NCBI RefSeq assembly: GCF_023100945.1
Contig: NZ_CP064689.1
Span: forward strand, 8,228,001 to 8,292,000
Length of the DNA stretch: 64,000 nucleotides
Direction: 5' to 3'
Source: Bradyrhizobium sp. 200
Lineage (GTDB): Bacteria > Pseudomonadota > Alphaproteobacteria > Rhizobiales > Xanthobacteraceae
This document shows positions 54,439 through 64,000 of the stretch, in pieces. How positions within the stretch are numbered: the stretch's first letter is position 1; each line of letters opens with the position of its first letter. The notes under the pieces were generated by a model. It did not search any database, was not told where the DNA came from, and saw only the letters and a program-made list of their open reading frames with translations. Made by a program: the position numbers and the translations under genes.

Positions 54439-54556
54439 GTCGTCCCTGCGAACGCAGGGACCCATAACCACCGATGCTGGTTGCTTCAGGTCGGCGTCTC
54501 CGCCGTGCCCCATTGATGGATCACGCGGTATGGGTCCCTGCGTTCGCAGGGACGAC
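54439..54556. repeat. CGTCGTCCCTGCGAACGCAGGG inverted repeat, second copy
   Basis: CGTCGTCCCTGCGAACGCAG...CCATAACC and GGTATGGGTCCCTGCG...GACGAC are inverted partners, the same inner unit as at 10245-10368. The loop sequences differ. It lies just downstream of nrdB. Confidence 0.8.
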
Positions 54557-54566
54557 ATTGTGCCCC

Positions 54567-55691
54567 CTACTCCCAGCTCAGCGCGCCGCCGTTCTGATAT
54601 TCGATCACCCGTGTCTCGAAGAAGTTCTTCTCCTTCTTCAGGTCCATCGCCTCCGACATCCACGGAAACGGATTCTCGGTCTCGTCGAACACCCGGGCCA
54701 GCCCAAGCTGCGCGCAGCGGCGGTTGGCGATGAAGTGCATGTAGCTCTCGCACAACGCCGCGTTCAGGCCGAGGAAGCCGCGCGGCATGGTGTCCCGGCC
54801 ATAGGCTGCCTCCAGTTCAGCCGCCTCGCGCACCATGGCGCGGACTTCGTCCTGAAAGGCTTTGGTCCACAGATGCGGATTCTCGATCTTGATCTGGTTG
54901 ATGACGTCGATGCCGAAGTTCAGGTGAATCGATTCATCGCGCAGGATGTACTGGTACTGCTCCGCGATGCCGACCATCTTGTTGCGGCGGCCGAGCGAGA
55001 GGATCTGGGCAAATCCCGTATAGAACCACATGCCCTCGAAGATGACGTAGAAGGCGACGAGATCGCGCAGGAACGCCTGGTCGGCCTCCGGCGTGCCCGT
55101 CTTGAAATCGGGATCGTCGAGATGCTGGGTATGTTTCAGCGCCCACGCCGCCTTGTCGGTGATCGAGGGTACCTCGCGGTACATGTTGAACAGCTCCCCC
55201 TCGTCGAGGCCGAGGCTTTCGACGATGTACTGGAAGGTGTGGGTGTGAACGGCCTCCTCGAAGGACTGCCGCAGCAGGTACTGCCGGCATTCCGGATTGG
55301 TCAGATGGCGATAGATCGCCAGCACGATGTTGTTGGCGACGAGGCTTTCGGAAGCCGCGAAGAAGCCGAGGTTGCGCTTGATCGCGCGGCGTTCATCCTC
55401 GGTGAGGCCGTCGCGCGATTTCCACAGCGCGATGTCGGCCTGCATCGAGACTTCGGTCGGCATCCAGTGATTGTTACAGCCGGCGAGGTACTTTTCCCAT
55501 GCCCATTTGTATTTCAGCGGCAGCAGTTGATTGACGTCGGCGCGGCAGTTGATCATCCGCTTATCGTCCACGGATACCCTGCCGCCGCTGCGGTCGATGA
55601 CGCCGAGGCCGGTTTGATCAATAATGGTTTGCGCCACCAAGGTAGGCGGCATGCGATGTAGGGACGCAGCGGGTTCTGACCAGTCGAGCAT
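54567..55691 (-). CDS. nrdB: ribonucleotide reductase beta subunit, class Ic type
   Basis: 374 residues. Metal ligands are visible: Glu in [13 protein letters not shown], Glu-x-x-His in [17 protein letters not shown] (H149), Glu in [11 protein letters not shown] and Glu-x-x-His in [10 protein letters not shown]. Four residues after H149, where E. coli NrdB has the radical Tyr122, there is Phe153. This matches the class Ic layout known from Chlamydia trachomatis, which uses an Mn/Fe cofactor. The C-terminal Tyr ([14 protein letters not shown]) is intact. Its ATG is 26 bases after the nrdA stop. Confidence 0.93.
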   Translation of the reverse strand: MLDWSEPAASLHRMPPTLVAQTIIDQTGLGVIDRSGGRVSVDDKRMINCRADVNQLLPLKYKWAWEKYLAGCNNHWMPTEVSMQADIALWKSRDGLTEDERRAIKRNLGFFAASESLVANNIVLAIYRHLTNPECRQYLLRQSFEEAVHTHTFQYIVESLGLDEGELFNMYREVPSITDKAAWALKHTQHLDDPDFKTGTPEADQAFLRDLVAFYVIFEGMWFYTGFAQILSLGRRNKMVGIAEQYQYILRDESIHLNFGIDVINQIKIENPHLWTKAFQDEVRAMVREAAELEAAYGRDTMPRGFLGLNAALCESYMHFIANRRCAQLGLARVFDETENPFPWMSEAMDLKKEKNFFETRVIEYQNGGALSWE

Positions 55692-55717
55692 TGTCGTTTC
55701 CTTCCCTTCTTGTTGGC

Positions 55718-58627
55718 TTACTGGCAGGCTTCGCATTCGGGATTGTCGATGGAGCACGCCACCGCGCCGGACAGGTCAGGCGCCGTGATCGCGGACGGGA
55801 CGATGATCGGCGCGACCGCCGACAGCACGGGCGCAGCCGCGACGGCGTTGAGCTTGCCGTCGGTGCCCCGGAGCGTGGATTTTTCGACATGCGTCGCACT
55901 GCGCGAGCGCAGGTAATAGGTCGTCTTCAGCCCGCGCGCCCAGGCCAGCCGATAGAGCGCATCGAGCTTCTTGCCCGAGGGGTTGGCGATATAGAGGTTG
56001 AGCGACTGCGACTGGTCGATCCATTTCTGCCGCCGCGAGGCCGCCTCGATCAGCCAGGCGCTGTCGATCTCGAAGGCGGTGGCGTAGAGCGCCTTGATGT
56101 CGTCGGGAATGCGATCGATGGCGCCAACGCTGCCGTCGAAATATTTGAGGTCGTTGACCATCACCTCGTCCCACAGCCCGCGCGCCTTGAGGTCGCGCAC
56201 CAGAAACTCGTTCACTACGGTGAAGTCGCCGGACATGTTGGATTTGACATAGAGGTTCTGGTAGGCGGGCTCGATCGACTGCGCCACGCCGCAGATGTTG
56301 GAAATGGTCGCCGTCGGCGCGATCGCCATCACGTTGGAATTGCGCATGCCGGTCGATTTGACGCGCTCGCGCAAACGATCCCAATCGAGCGTCATGCCGC
56401 GGTCCATCGCGAGGCCGCCGCGGGCTTCCGCCAGCAGCCCGATCGAATCGATCGGCAAAATGCCCCGGCTCCACAGCGAGCCTTCGAAAGACGGATAGCG
56501 TCCGCGCTCGGCAGCCAGATCGACAGAGGCCGAGATCGCATAATAGGAAATTATCTCCATGCTGGCATCGGCGAAGGCAACGGCCGCATCGGAAGCCATC
56601 GCGATCCGCAACGCCTGCAGCGCGTCCTGGAATCCCATCAGTCCGAGACCGACCGGGCGGTGCCGCAGGTTCGAGCGGCGCGCCTCGGGGATAGTGTAGA
56701 AATTGATGTCGATGACGTTGTCGAGCATTCGCATCGCCGTGGTCACGCTGCGCTTCAGCCGCGGTTCATCCAGCCGCTCGTCCCGCACATGATTGAGCAG
56801 GTTGATCGAGCCGAGATTGCAGACGGCGGTCTCATCGTCGGAGGTATTGAGCGTGATTTCGGTGCAGAGATTCGAGGAATGGATGACGCCGGCATGGCGC
56901 TGCGGTGAGCGCAGATTGCAGGGATCCTTGAACGTGATCCAGGGATGCCCGGTCTCGAACAGCATGGTCAGCATCTTGCGCCAGAGATCCGTGGCGCGAA
57001 CCTGCTTGAATACGCGGATTTCGCCCCGCGCCGCCTTTGCCTCATAGAACGCATAGCGCTCGGCGAAGGGCTGGCCGTAGAGGTCGTGCAGGTCGGGCGT
57101 CTCGTCCGGCGAGAACAAGGTCCACTCGCCGTCCTGCTCGACGCGCTGCATGAAAAGATCAGGCACCCAGTTCGCGGTGTTCATGTCATGGGTGCGGCGG
57201 CGGTCGTCGCCGGTGTTCTTGCGCAGGTCCAAAAATTCCTCGATGTCGATGTGCCAGGTCTCGAGATAGGCGCAGACCGCACCCTTGCGCTTGCCGCCCT
57301 GGTTGACCGCGATCGCGGTGTCGTTCGCGACTTTGAGGAACGGCACCACGCCCTGGCTTTCGCCATTGGTGCCCTTGATGTGGGCGCCGAGCCCGCGCAC
57401 GCGGGTCCAGTCGTTGCCGAGCCCGCCGGAATATTTCGCCAAGAGCGCGTTGTCCTTGACCGACTTGAAGATGCCGTCGAGATCGTCGGCAACGGTGGTG
57501 AGAAAACAGGACGACAATTGCGGCCGCAGCGTTCCCGAATTGAACAGCGTCGGCGTCGAGGCCATGAAGTCGAAGGACGACAGCAAATCGTAGAACTCGA
57601 TGGCGCGCGCCTCGCGGTCGATCTCGCGCAGCGCAAGGCCCATGGCGACGCGCATGAAGAACGCCTGCGGCAGTTCGATGCGGTTGCCACGCTCATGCAG
57701 GAAATAGCGGTCGTACAGCGTTTGCAGCCCCAAAAACTGGAACGCCAGATCGCGCTCCGGCTTCAGCGCCGCGGCGAGCTTTTTCAGGTCGAAGCGCGCC
57801 AGATCGGGGTCGAGCAGTTCGGCCTTGATGCCGGTCTTGATGTAGGCCGGGAAATATTCGCCGTAGCGCACGGCCATATCGGCCTGCGACGCGCTGGTCG
57901 GCGCACCAAGCACGAATGACAGCACCTCAGTGCGCAGCTTGTCGAGCAATAGCCGCGCGCTGACATAGGCGTAGTTTGGCTCCTGCTCCACCAGCGTGCG
58001 CGCCGCCATCACCGAAGCCAGCGCCAGTTCGCCCTCGCCGATGCCGTCATAGAGATTGCGCTGCGTCTCAGTGAGCACGGCAGCGGCGCTGGCGCCCTCG
58101 AGACCGACGCAGGCCTCTTCGATGATCAGCGTCAGGCGCGCGATGTCGAGCGGGACCTGCTCGCCGCTGGCCAGCGTGACGCGCAGCGCAGGCTCGCCCG
58201 ACGGCTGGGCGGCGTTAGCCGCTTCCTGCCCGGCGCGCTGCCGCGTGCGCTCCTCGCGATACAGCACATAGGCGCGCGCGACCTTGTGATGCTCGCTGCG
58301 CATCAGGGCCAGTTCGACCTGGTCCTGCACATCCTCGATATGAAAGGTGCGGCCCTCGCTCATCCGGCGCGACAGTGCGCCGACGACTTCCGCAGTCATT
58401 TGCTCGACGATTTCATGCACGCGGCGGGAAGCGGCCGCAGTGTGGCCCTCGACCGCGAGAAAGGCCTTGGTCATCGCGACCGAAATCTTGCTGGCGTCGA
58501 ATCTGGAAACCGTGCCGTTACGGCGGATCACCTGCATCGGAGGCTGCGCTCCCGACGCGGCAAGCGGTTCGGGGCGGAGATGCATAAATGGAGCGGCAGT
58601 GGCTTCGCGATCGAGAGAGAGTGACAT
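55718..58627 (-). CDS. nrdA: ribonucleotide reductase alpha subunit
   Basis: 969 residues. An N-terminal ATP-cone ([20 protein letters not shown], about 33-125) is followed by a second, divergent cone-like part (about 150-240). The catalytic barrel has [18 protein letters not shown] and CNLGSINL (thiyl Cys near 603), and the mobile tail ends in CEAC. The enzyme reduces ribonucleoside diphosphates for DNA synthesis. I use the ATG at 58627, after GGGGTCTC. A cobalamin riboswitch lies 130 bases upstream. Confidence 0.95.
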   Translation of the reverse strand: MSLSLDREATAAPFMHLRPEPLAASGAQPPMQVIRRNGTVSRFDASKISVAMTKAFLAVEGHTAAASRRVHEIVEQMTAEVVGALSRRMSEGRTFHIEDVQDQVELALMRSEHHKVARAYVLYREERTRQRAGQEAANAAQPSGEPALRVTLASGEQVPLDIARLTLIIEEACVGLEGASAAAVLTETQRNLYDGIGEGELALASVMAARTLVEQEPNYAYVSARLLLDKLRTEVLSFVLGAPTSASQADMAVRYGEYFPAYIKTGIKAELLDPDLARFDLKKLAAALKPERDLAFQFLGLQTLYDRYFLHERGNRIELPQAFFMRVAMGLALREIDREARAIEFYDLLSSFDFMASTPTLFNSGTLRPQLSSCFLTTVADDLDGIFKSVKDNALLAKYSGGLGNDWTRVRGLGAHIKGTNGESQGVVPFLKVANDTAIAVNQGGKRKGAVCAYLETWHIDIEEFLDLRKNTGDDRRRTHDMNTANWVPDLFMQRVEQDGEWTLFSPDETPDLHDLYGQPFAERYAFYEAKAARGEIRVFKQVRATDLWRKMLTMLFETGHPWITFKDPCNLRSPQRHAGVIHSSNLCTEITLNTSDDETAVCNLGSINLLNHVRDERLDEPRLKRSVTTAMRMLDNVIDINFYTIPEARRSNLRHRPVGLGLMGFQDALQALRIAMASDAAVAFADASMEIISYYAISASVDLAAERGRYPSFEGSLWSRGILPIDSIGLLAEARGGLAMDRGMTLDWDRLRERVKSTGMRNSNVMAIAPTATISNICGVAQSIEPAYQNLYVKSNMSGDFTVVNEFLVRDLKARGLWDEVMVNDLKYFDGSVGAIDRIPDDIKALYATAFEIDSAWLIEAASRRQKWIDQSQSLNLYIANPSGKKLDALYRLAWARGLKTTYYLRSRSATHVEKSTLRGTDGKLNAVAAAPVLSAVAPIIVPSAITAPDLSGAVACSIDNPECEACQ

Positions 58628-58756
58628 CAAGAGACCCCGTGATGTTGTTGGGGCTGGATGTCAGAGAGGACGCTGCTTCAAATGCGCGGGCGGGAAACGC
58701 CGGCATGATTCTGCAAGCGCCGCCGGACACCCCGCCCGTGGACGTTTTTTGGTGTC

Positions 58757-58940
58757 GCGGCAGGTCTCCTGGCTTGCAGGTCGTCGTTATCCCCGTGTCT
58801 TCCCAATGCGATGCCGCATCAGTGACGCAAGATTCGGGAACAACTCACTGCTTACAGTTGCGGGGGCAGCGCCGGAATCTCGCGCTTTTTGCGCAATCAC
58901 CGACTTCCCTCTTAGCCACCAAATCTTGCGATCAGGCGGA
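58757..58940 (-). promoter_or_regulatory. cobalamin (B12) riboswitch upstream of nrdAB
   Basis: On the minus strand the conserved aptamer blocks appear in order: AAGAGGGAAGTCGGTGA, then GCTGCCCCCGCAACTGTAAGC (the B12-box core, 58850-58875), then CCAGGAGACCTGCC at the 3' end (58759-58775). The 130 bases between it and the nrdA ATG contain a GGGCGGG / CCCGCCC hairpin that could serve as the expression platform. Riboswitch binding of B12 should turn nrdAB down. The rest of the 396-base gap 58628-59023 shows no gene. Confidence 0.92.
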
Positions 58941-59023
58941 CCGTGACGGCTACATGTGGTGATATTCGCCACCAAGTGTCAATGGCACATTCGGGACATA
59001 CGCACGAAATTCACATGGCGGCC

Positions 59024-60448
59024 CTAGCGCGATGTGGCGTACGGGGCAAAATAGGACCGGGTTTCATCGACGTTGAGGGCCCGGCCGACCGGCGGAAACG
59101 CGCGCTGCGGACAATCCGGCCGTTCGCACACCTTGCAGCCCATGCCGATCGGCGTCGCCAGCGACGGATCGATCTTGAGGCCCTGCGAATAAACGATTCG
59201 CTCCGCATGGCGAACATCGCATCCCAGGGCGACCGCAAAAGTCTTGGCGGGCGCCCCATAGCCCCCTCTGCCGTGCGACACCGTCCGGGCCACCCAGAGA
59301 TAGGTTCGCTCATCGGGCATCCGCGCGAGCTGCGTCAGGATACGTCCCGGGCTAGCGAAGGCTTCATAAACGTTCCACAGCGGACAGGTCCCGCCGACCC
59401 GCGAAAAATGGAAATCGGTCGCCGATTGGCGCTTCGATATGTTTCCGGCGCGATCGACGCGGATGAAGAAGAACGGCACGCCCCGCGCATTGTGTCGCTG
59501 CAGGGTGCTCAGCCGGTGACAGATCGTTTCAAAGCCCACGCCGAACCGGTGACTGAGCAGTTCGATGTCGTAGCGGCACCGCTCCACTTCCGTCAGGAAA
59601 AGAGAATAAGGCAATATCAGTGCACCGGCGAAATAGTTCGCGAGCCCGATGCGGGCGAGGCCGCGCGATTCGTTGCTGGTGAACTTGGCCTTGTCGACGA
59701 TCGCTCGTATCGCCTCATCCAGTTCCAGAATGGCGATCTGCGTCGCGAGCTGAAATGCCTGCTGGCCCGGGTCAAGGCTTGGCGATAGCCGCAGCGCTCG
59801 CGTGCGGCCATCGAATAGGCGCTGCGTTCCCGATCCCAGTTCGCCGATCGCTTCGATCAGGACATTCACGCCGTGCCGGCTTTCGAGATATGACACCAGG
59901 CCCGGCGCCATCCGCCCGACCGGAAATTCCATCCGGCCGGCGATCGCTTCCGCGGCATCGTCGAGCTCGGCAATGTGGTTGTGCCGCAGATAGAAGAAGT
60001 CGCGGACCTCCTCGAACGGCGTGGACGGCAGCACCGCCGCCGCGGCCTGACGGTCCTCGCCGAGCCGCGCGGAGATGGCCGCATACTGCTCGGCGGCGTG
60101 GCGGTATTTGCGGTTGAGGTTGACCAGCGCGCGCCCGACCGCAGGCATGTTCTGCGCGAGTTCGCGAAGCTCGGCGACGGCGATCGTTTCGCCCAATGAA
60201 GGGTCCGCCAGCGCTTCACGGAGATCCGCGATCAAGCGCGCCTCGTCGCCCTCGGCAAACGACTGCACGTCAAGGCCGAACACCGAATTGAGCGCCAGCA
60301 GCACCGGCAGAGTGAGCGGACGCTGATTGTTTTCCAACTGGTTGAGGTAGCTCAGGGAGATCCCGAGTTTGCCGGCAAGCGCCGCCTGCGTCAGGCGCTG
60401 CTCCTCACGCAGCCGCTTCAACCGCACGCCCATGAAGGTCTTTTTCAT
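59024..60448 (-). CDS. ScfR/MccR-family short-chain acyl-CoA regulator (XRE type)
   Basis: 474 residues. The N-terminal XRE helix-turn-helix is at about 8-62 (RLTQAALAGKLGISLSYLNQ, then LENNQRPLTLPVLLALNSVF). The rest fits the ScfR/RamB/PrpR type: FTSNESRGLARIGLANYFAG, a peptidase-like His/Glu region, and a C-terminal Cys cluster (CKVCERPDCPQRAFPPVGR). Relatives control methylcitrate, glyoxylate or acyl-CoA genes; divergence from prpDCB supports a role in propionate metabolism. The ATG at 60448 is after GAAGGTG. Confidence 0.9.
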   Translation of the reverse strand: MKKTFMGVRLKRLREEQRLTQAALAGKLGISLSYLNQLENNQRPLTLPVLLALNSVFGLDVQSFAEGDEARLIADLREALADPSLGETIAVAELRELAQNMPAVGRALVNLNRKYRHAAEQYAAISARLGEDRQAAAAVLPSTPFEEVRDFFYLRHNHIAELDDAAEAIAGRMEFPVGRMAPGLVSYLESRHGVNVLIEAIGELGSGTQRLFDGRTRALRLSPSLDPGQQAFQLATQIAILELDEAIRAIVDKAKFTSNESRGLARIGLANYFAGALILPYSLFLTEVERCRYDIELLSHRFGVGFETICHRLSTLQRHNARGVPFFFIRVDRAGNISKRQSATDFHFSRVGGTCPLWNVYEAFASPGRILTQLARMPDERTYLWVARTVSHGRGGYGAPAKTFAVALGCDVRHAERIVYSQGLKIDPSLATPIGMGCKVCERPDCPQRAFPPVGRALNVDETRSYFAPYATSR

Positions 60449-60457
60449 CGCATCACC

Positions 60458-60547
60458 TTCGCAAACTTTGCAAACCGGCGGCCTTTTCTTCGCAAGATTA
60501 TGCTCTTTCAGCCATTTCGACGGTGCACCTTTGTAGATATTGCGAAG
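60458..60547. promoter_or_regulatory. TTYGCAA-type operator cluster between the regulator and the prp operon
   Basis: TTCGCAAA (60458) overlaps the palindrome TTTGCAAA (60467-60474); TTCGCAAG lies at 60489 and its inverse TTGCGAAG at 60540. TTTGCAAA-like sites are the known targets of RamB/PrpR-type regulators. They flank both divergent promoters, so autocontrol and prp control are likely. Confidence 0.65.
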
Positions 60548-60581
60548 TTGAACGGAAAGACAAGTCGTCCGGAGCAGGAAA

Positions 60582-61013
60582 ATGCATTCAGCGGCGTCGC
60601 CCAATCTCCATCCGGATGAGACCCGGTTCGTGGAGATGGTGTTTCCGGAGCAGGCCAATCATTACGGCACGCTGTTCGGAGGCCATGCGCTGAGCCTGAT
60701 GGGCAAGGCGGCATTCGTCACAGCCACGCGGCACGCGCGGCAGAGCGTCGTGATGGCGACCTCGGACAAGATCGAATTTCACGAGCCGATCCGTGTCGGC
60801 GAGCTCGTCGAACTCGTTGCTCAGGTCGTGCGCGTCGGCCGCAGCTCCATGACGGTTGCCGTCGACATGATCCGCGAAGATTTGATCAGCGGCAGGCGGA
60901 AATCCGCGGTGCGCGGAACGTTCGAGATGGTCGCGGTGAACGAATTCGGCCGACCGGTCCCGATCGCGCAACCAACCATGATCGATCCAATCCAGAAGGA
61001 AGCTGCGTCTTGA
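60582..61013 (+). CDS. acyl-CoA thioesterase, hotdog fold (YciA-like)
   Basis: 143 residues. The hotdog motif [20 protein letters not shown] and the [12 protein letters not shown] strand are typical of acyl-CoA thioesterases such as YciA. As the first gene of the methylcitrate operon it may release CoA from propionyl- or related acyl-CoA. GAGCAGGA precedes the ATG. The stop overlaps the TTG start of prpD. Confidence 0.87.
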   Translation: MHSAASPNLHPDETRFVEMVFPEQANHYGTLFGGHALSLMGKAAFVTATRHARQSVVMATSDKIEFHEPIRVGELVELVAQVVRVGRSSMTVAVDMIREDLISGRRKSAVRGTFEMVAVNEFGRPVPIAQPTMIDPIQKEAAS

Positions 61014-62572
61014 AACAGCATAGCGTTCGTACGTTCAAATCGGCCGATCATCTTCCGCGCGCGAGCCAACTGGCCTGGAAGATCGCCGAGGTGGCCGCCG
61101 ACCCGGTCGCGGTCGAGAGCGATGTGGTGGAGATGCTGGGCAACCGCATCATCGACAACGCCGCCGTTGCCGCCGCCTCGGTGGCGCGGCGTCCCGTTGT
61201 CAGCGCGCGGGCGCAAGCCGAGGCGCATCCGTTCCAGCCGGGGGCCACCGTGTTCGGGTTGACGCGGTCGCAGCGGATTTCGCCGGAATGGGCCGCCTGG
61301 GCCAATGGCGTCGCCGTCCGCGAACTCGATTTCCACGACACGTTCCTGGCGGCGGATTATTCGCATCCCGGCGACAATATTCCGCCAGTGCTGGCGGTGG
61401 CCCAGCACTGCGGCCTGACAGGCACGGATCTCGTGCGCGGGCTGGCTGCGGCTTACGAAATCCAGGTCGATCTCGTGAAGGGCATCTGCCTGCACGAGCA
61501 CAAGATCGATCATATCGCCCATCTCGGCCCGTCCGCCGCCGCCGGCATCGGCGCGCTGCTCGGCTTGCCCAGCGAGACGATCTATCAGGCGGTTCAGCAG
61601 GCGCTGCACGTCACCACGACCACCCGGCAGTCGCGCAAGGGCGAGATATCGAGCTGGAAAGCTTATGCGCCGGCCTTTGCCGGCAAGATGGCGATTGAAT
61701 CCGTCGATCGCGCGATGCGCGGCGAAGGCGCGCCGTCACCCGCCTATGAGGGCGAAGACGGTTTCATCGCCTGGCTGCTCGGCGGGCCCAGTGCAGAATA
61801 TACGGTGCCGCTGCCGGAAAAGGGCGAGGCCAAGCGCGCCATTCTCGACACCTACACCAAGGAGCACTCGGCCGAATATCAGAGCCAGGCCCTGATCGAC
61901 CTCGCCCGCCGGCTGGGGCCGAAGATCGGCGATCTCTCGAAGATCGAAAGCATCGTCATCCACACCAGCCACCACACCCACTACGTCATCGGCACCGGCG
62001 CCAACGATCCGCAGAAGATGGACCCGAAGGCGAGCCGCGAAACGCTCGACCACTCGATCATGTATATTTTCGCGGTCGCGCTCGAAGACGGCGGCTGGCA
62101 TCACGAGCGTTCCTATGCGCCGGAGCGCGCCGGCCGCGAAACGACGATCGCGCTGTGGCGCAAGATCTCGACGGTCGAAGACCCAGCATGGACCCGCCGC
62201 TACCATAGCCACGATCCAAAGGAAAAAGCGTTCGGCGGCCGCGTCGTCGTGAAGTTGAAGGGCGGTTCCGTCATCAGCGAAGAAATTGCGCTGGCTGACA
62301 CGCATCCCCTCGGCGCTCGCCCTTTCAGGCGGCCGGACTACATCCGGAAATTCCGCAACCTGGCGGAAGGCGTGATCGCCGCGGCTGAGCAGGATCGCTT
62401 TATCGCAACGGTCGAAAGGCTGGTCTCGCTAAAGGCAGGTGAACTGACCGACCTCACTTTTGCAGTCGATCCAAAACTCCTCGGCACGACATCGACACAC
62501 GGCATCTTCACTGGCGCGACGCCACCCCCGTCTCGGTCCAGCGCGCCGCCGGCCATCGATAAGGGAGATTGA
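61010..62572 (+). CDS. prpD: 2-methylcitrate dehydratase (MmgE/PrpD family)
   Basis: 520 residues. MmgE/PrpD pattern: [60 protein letters not shown], and [16 protein letters not shown]. It turns 2-methylcitrate into 2-methylaconitate in propionate breakdown. Start is TTG at 61010, overlapping the thioesterase stop, with AAGGAAG about 10 bases upstream. Confidence 0.92.
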   Translation: MKQHSVRTFKSADHLPRASQLAWKIAEVAADPVAVESDVVEMLGNRIIDNAAVAAASVARRPVVSARAQAEAHPFQPGATVFGLTRSQRISPEWAAWANGVAVRELDFHDTFLAADYSHPGDNIPPVLAVAQHCGLTGTDLVRGLAAAYEIQVDLVKGICLHEHKIDHIAHLGPSAAAGIGALLGLPSETIYQAVQQALHVTTTTRQSRKGEISSWKAYAPAFAGKMAIESVDRAMRGEGAPSPAYEGEDGFIAWLLGGPSAEYTVPLPEKGEAKRAILDTYTKEHSAEYQSQALIDLARRLGPKIGDLSKIESIVIHTSHHTHYVIGTGANDPQKMDPKASRETLDHSIMYIFAVALEDGGWHHERSYAPERAGRETTIALWRKISTVEDPAWTRRYHSHDPKEKAFGGRVVVKLKGGSVISEEIALADTHPLGARPFRRPDYIRKFRNLAEGVIAAAEQDRFIATVERLVSLKAGELTDLTFAVDPKLLGTTSTHGIFTGATPPPSRSSAPPAIDKGD

Positions 62573-62573
62573 G

Positions 62574-63746
62574 ATGACGGACATCAAGCCTGCCCCCAAG
62601 AAGTCGGTCGCGCTATCAGGCGTGATCGCCGGCGACACCGCGCTGTGCACGGTCGGCCGCACCGGAAACGACCTGCATTATCGCGGCTATGACATTCTCG
62701 ATGTCGCCGAAACCTGCGAGTTCGAGGAGATCGCGTATCTTCTCGTTCACGGCAGCCTTCCGACTCTGCCGGAGCTCAGAAACTACAAGGCCAAGCTGAA
62801 GGCGCTGCGCGGGTTACCGCTTGCGGTGCTGCAGACGCTGGAATTGCTGCCCGCCGCAGCGCATCCGATGGACGTGCTGAGAAGCGGCGTCTCCGCGCTC
62901 GGCTGCATCCTTCCCGAGGCCCACGATCACAATCAGCCCGGCGCGCGCGATATTGCCGACCGGCTGATGGCCTCGCTTGGATCGATGCTGCTCTACTGGC
63001 ACCACTACGCCCATCACGGCCGCCGGATCGACGTCGAAACCGACGACGATTCGATCGGCTCGCACTTCCTGCATCTGCTCCATGGCAGGAAGCCGCCGCC
63101 ATCGCACGAGCGCGCGATGCATACCTCGCTGATACTGTACGCCGAGCATGAGTACAACGCATCGACCTTCACCGCACGCTCGATCGCCGGCACCGGCTCG
63201 GACCTCTACTCCGCGATAACAGGCGCAATCGGCGCGCTGCGAGGGCCGAAACATGGCGGCGCCAACGAGATCGCGTTCGAGGTGCAGAAGCGTTACGGCG
63301 ACACGGAAGAGGCGGAGGCCGATATCCGCCGGCGCGTCGCGACCAAGGAGGTCGTGATCGGCTTCGGTCACCCCGTCTACACGATCGCCGATCCACGCAA
63401 CAAGGTGATCAAGGAAGTCGCGCGCCGCCTGAGCATCGAAGGCGAAAACACCCGGATGTTCGAAATCGCCGACCGGATCGAGGCTGTCATGGCCGACGCC
63501 AAGAAGATGTTTGCCAACCTCGACTGGTTCAGCGCGGTCTCCTACCACGCGATGGGCGTGCCGACCGCGATGTTCACGCCGCTGTTCGTGATTTCCCGGA
63601 CGTCCGGATGGGGGGCGCACGTGATGGAACAGCGCATCAACAACAAGATCATTCGCCCGGCCGCCAATTATATTGGCCCGGAGAATCTGAAGTTCGTGCC
63701 GCTGCATGAGCGTGGCAAAGCCGCCGTCGCCCCACGCGCCGCGTAA
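62574..63746 (+). CDS. prpC: 2-methylcitrate synthase
   Basis: 390 residues, citrate-synthase fold. The residues ALYAEHE-like ([17 protein letters not shown]), GPKHGGANE and [13 protein letters not shown] carry the catalytic His and Asp positions. Placement next to prpD and prpB makes 2-methylcitrate (propionyl-CoA plus oxaloacetate) the likely product rather than citrate. The ATG lies 1 base after the prpD stop, with GGGAGA upstream. Confidence 0.93.
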   Translation: MTDIKPAPKKSVALSGVIAGDTALCTVGRTGNDLHYRGYDILDVAETCEFEEIAYLLVHGSLPTLPELRNYKAKLKALRGLPLAVLQTLELLPAAAHPMDVLRSGVSALGCILPEAHDHNQPGARDIADRLMASLGSMLLYWHHYAHHGRRIDVETDDDSIGSHFLHLLHGRKPPPSHERAMHTSLILYAEHEYNASTFTARSIAGTGSDLYSAITGAIGALRGPKHGGANEIAFEVQKRYGDTEEAEADIRRRVATKEVVIGFGHPVYTIADPRNKVIKEVARRLSIEGENTRMFEIADRIEAVMADAKKMFANLDWFSAVSYHAMGVPTAMFTPLFVISRTSGWGAHVMEQRINNKIIRPAANYIGPENLKFVPLHERGKAAVAPRAA

Positions 63747-63756
63747 GGAAGCAACA

Positions 63757-64000
63757 ATGGTATATCTCCTGGGTGCTGATCTCGCCGACGAGCCGGCCGG
63801 AGCTCGCTTCCGCGACCTCCTGGACAGACCGGGCATCCTCCAGATACCGGGCGCGCATAACGGAATGGCCGCGCTACAGGCCCGCGACGCCAGTTTTTCC
63901 GCGCTCTATTTGTCGGGCGCGGCGATGACGGCTTCGATGGGCCTGCCGGATCTCGGGATCATAACAGTCGAGGAAGTCGCCTTCTTCATCCGCCAGGTGG
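63757..64000 (+). CDS. prpB: 2-methylisocitrate lyase (5' part, cut by window end)
   Basis: 81 codons visible. LLDRPGILQIPGAHNGMAAL, then LYLSGAAMTASMGLPDLG matches the N-terminal phosphoenolpyruvate-mutase-like fold of PrpB (IPGAxN and SGAA-TAS). It splits methylisocitrate into pyruvate and succinate, completing the cycle. AAGGAAG lies before the ATG, 10 bases from the prpC stop. Confidence 0.92.
   Translation, partial: MVYLLGADLADEPAGARFRDLLDRPGILQIPGAHNGMAALQARDASFSALYLSGAAMTASMGLPDLGIITVEEVAFFIRQV

Overview
This 64 kb window is a chromosomal segment of a high-GC alphaproteobacterium, most likely Bradyrhizobium or a close Nitrobacteraceae relative. The evidence is GC-rich coding sequence, an alphaproteobacterial LexA box (GAAC-N7-GAAC), GapR, DUF1244, an aa3-type oxidase subunit IV next to a three-gene pnt transhydrogenase, an ScfR/MccR-type regulator beside methylcitrate genes, and many short palindromic repeats of kinds I associate with this family. 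I see no rRNA, tRNA, CRISPR array, insertion sequence or prophage. Nearly all of it is ordinary core chromosome. The accessory-looking part is about 5.0-8.8 kb, with smaller patches near 22-24 kb and 35-36 kb.

Layout. 1-5 kb: a truncated secreted TPR-CHAT protein and an AsmA protein. 5-8.8 kb: a repeat-rich patch with a solo antitoxin-like gene, three overlapping small genes behind a LexA box, a DUF3072 gene, a RelE/HigA-type toxin-antitoxin pair with a palindromic operator, a relic of a second antitoxin, and a structured repeat-like element. 8.8-15.1 kb: two convergent incomplete ABC importers, one with binding protein and permeases but no ATPase, the other with ATPase and permeases but no binding protein. 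15.3-22 kb: a class III nucleotide cyclase overlapping glpD, a PAS-GGDEF-EAL protein and an LhgO-like oxidoreductase. 22-24.4 kb: two YdcH-like proteins, a second LexA-boxed pair of small genes, and a GGDEF protein. 24.5-29.5 kb: purEK, aquaporin Z, bS21, a TPR lipoprotein and a low-complexity anchored protein.

29.7-35.1 kb holds a long leftward run: oxidase subunit IV, pntA, pntA2, pntB, an alpha/beta hydrolase, a Ca2+/H+ antiporter and a cupin. 35.2-39.7 kb has an AbrB-Doc toxin-antitoxin pair with its own palindromic operator, an intradiol dioxygenase, oligoendopeptidase F, and an XRE regulator coupled to an unknown protein. 39.8-46.5 kb has a TerC protein, an NtrC-type response regulator, and an L,D-transpeptidase followed by a MepK-like endopeptidase. 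46.6-54.3 kb has GapR, DUF1244, DUF1036 coupled to pyruvate kinase, OsmC, TetR, an acyltransferase coupled to a carbohydrate esterase, and a GT87 protein.

54.5-64 kb carries two regulated metabolic units. A cobalamin riboswitch leads nrdA-nrdB, and the NrdB is of class Ic type (Phe in place of the radical Tyr). An ScfR/MccR-type regulator diverges from a thioesterase-prpD-prpC-prpB methylcitrate operon across an intergenic region with repeated TTYGCAA sites; prpB is cut by the window end. The most interesting leads are the two sets of uncharacterised small genes behind LexA boxes, the riboswitch plus class Ic reductase, and the toxin-antitoxin/repeat patch.
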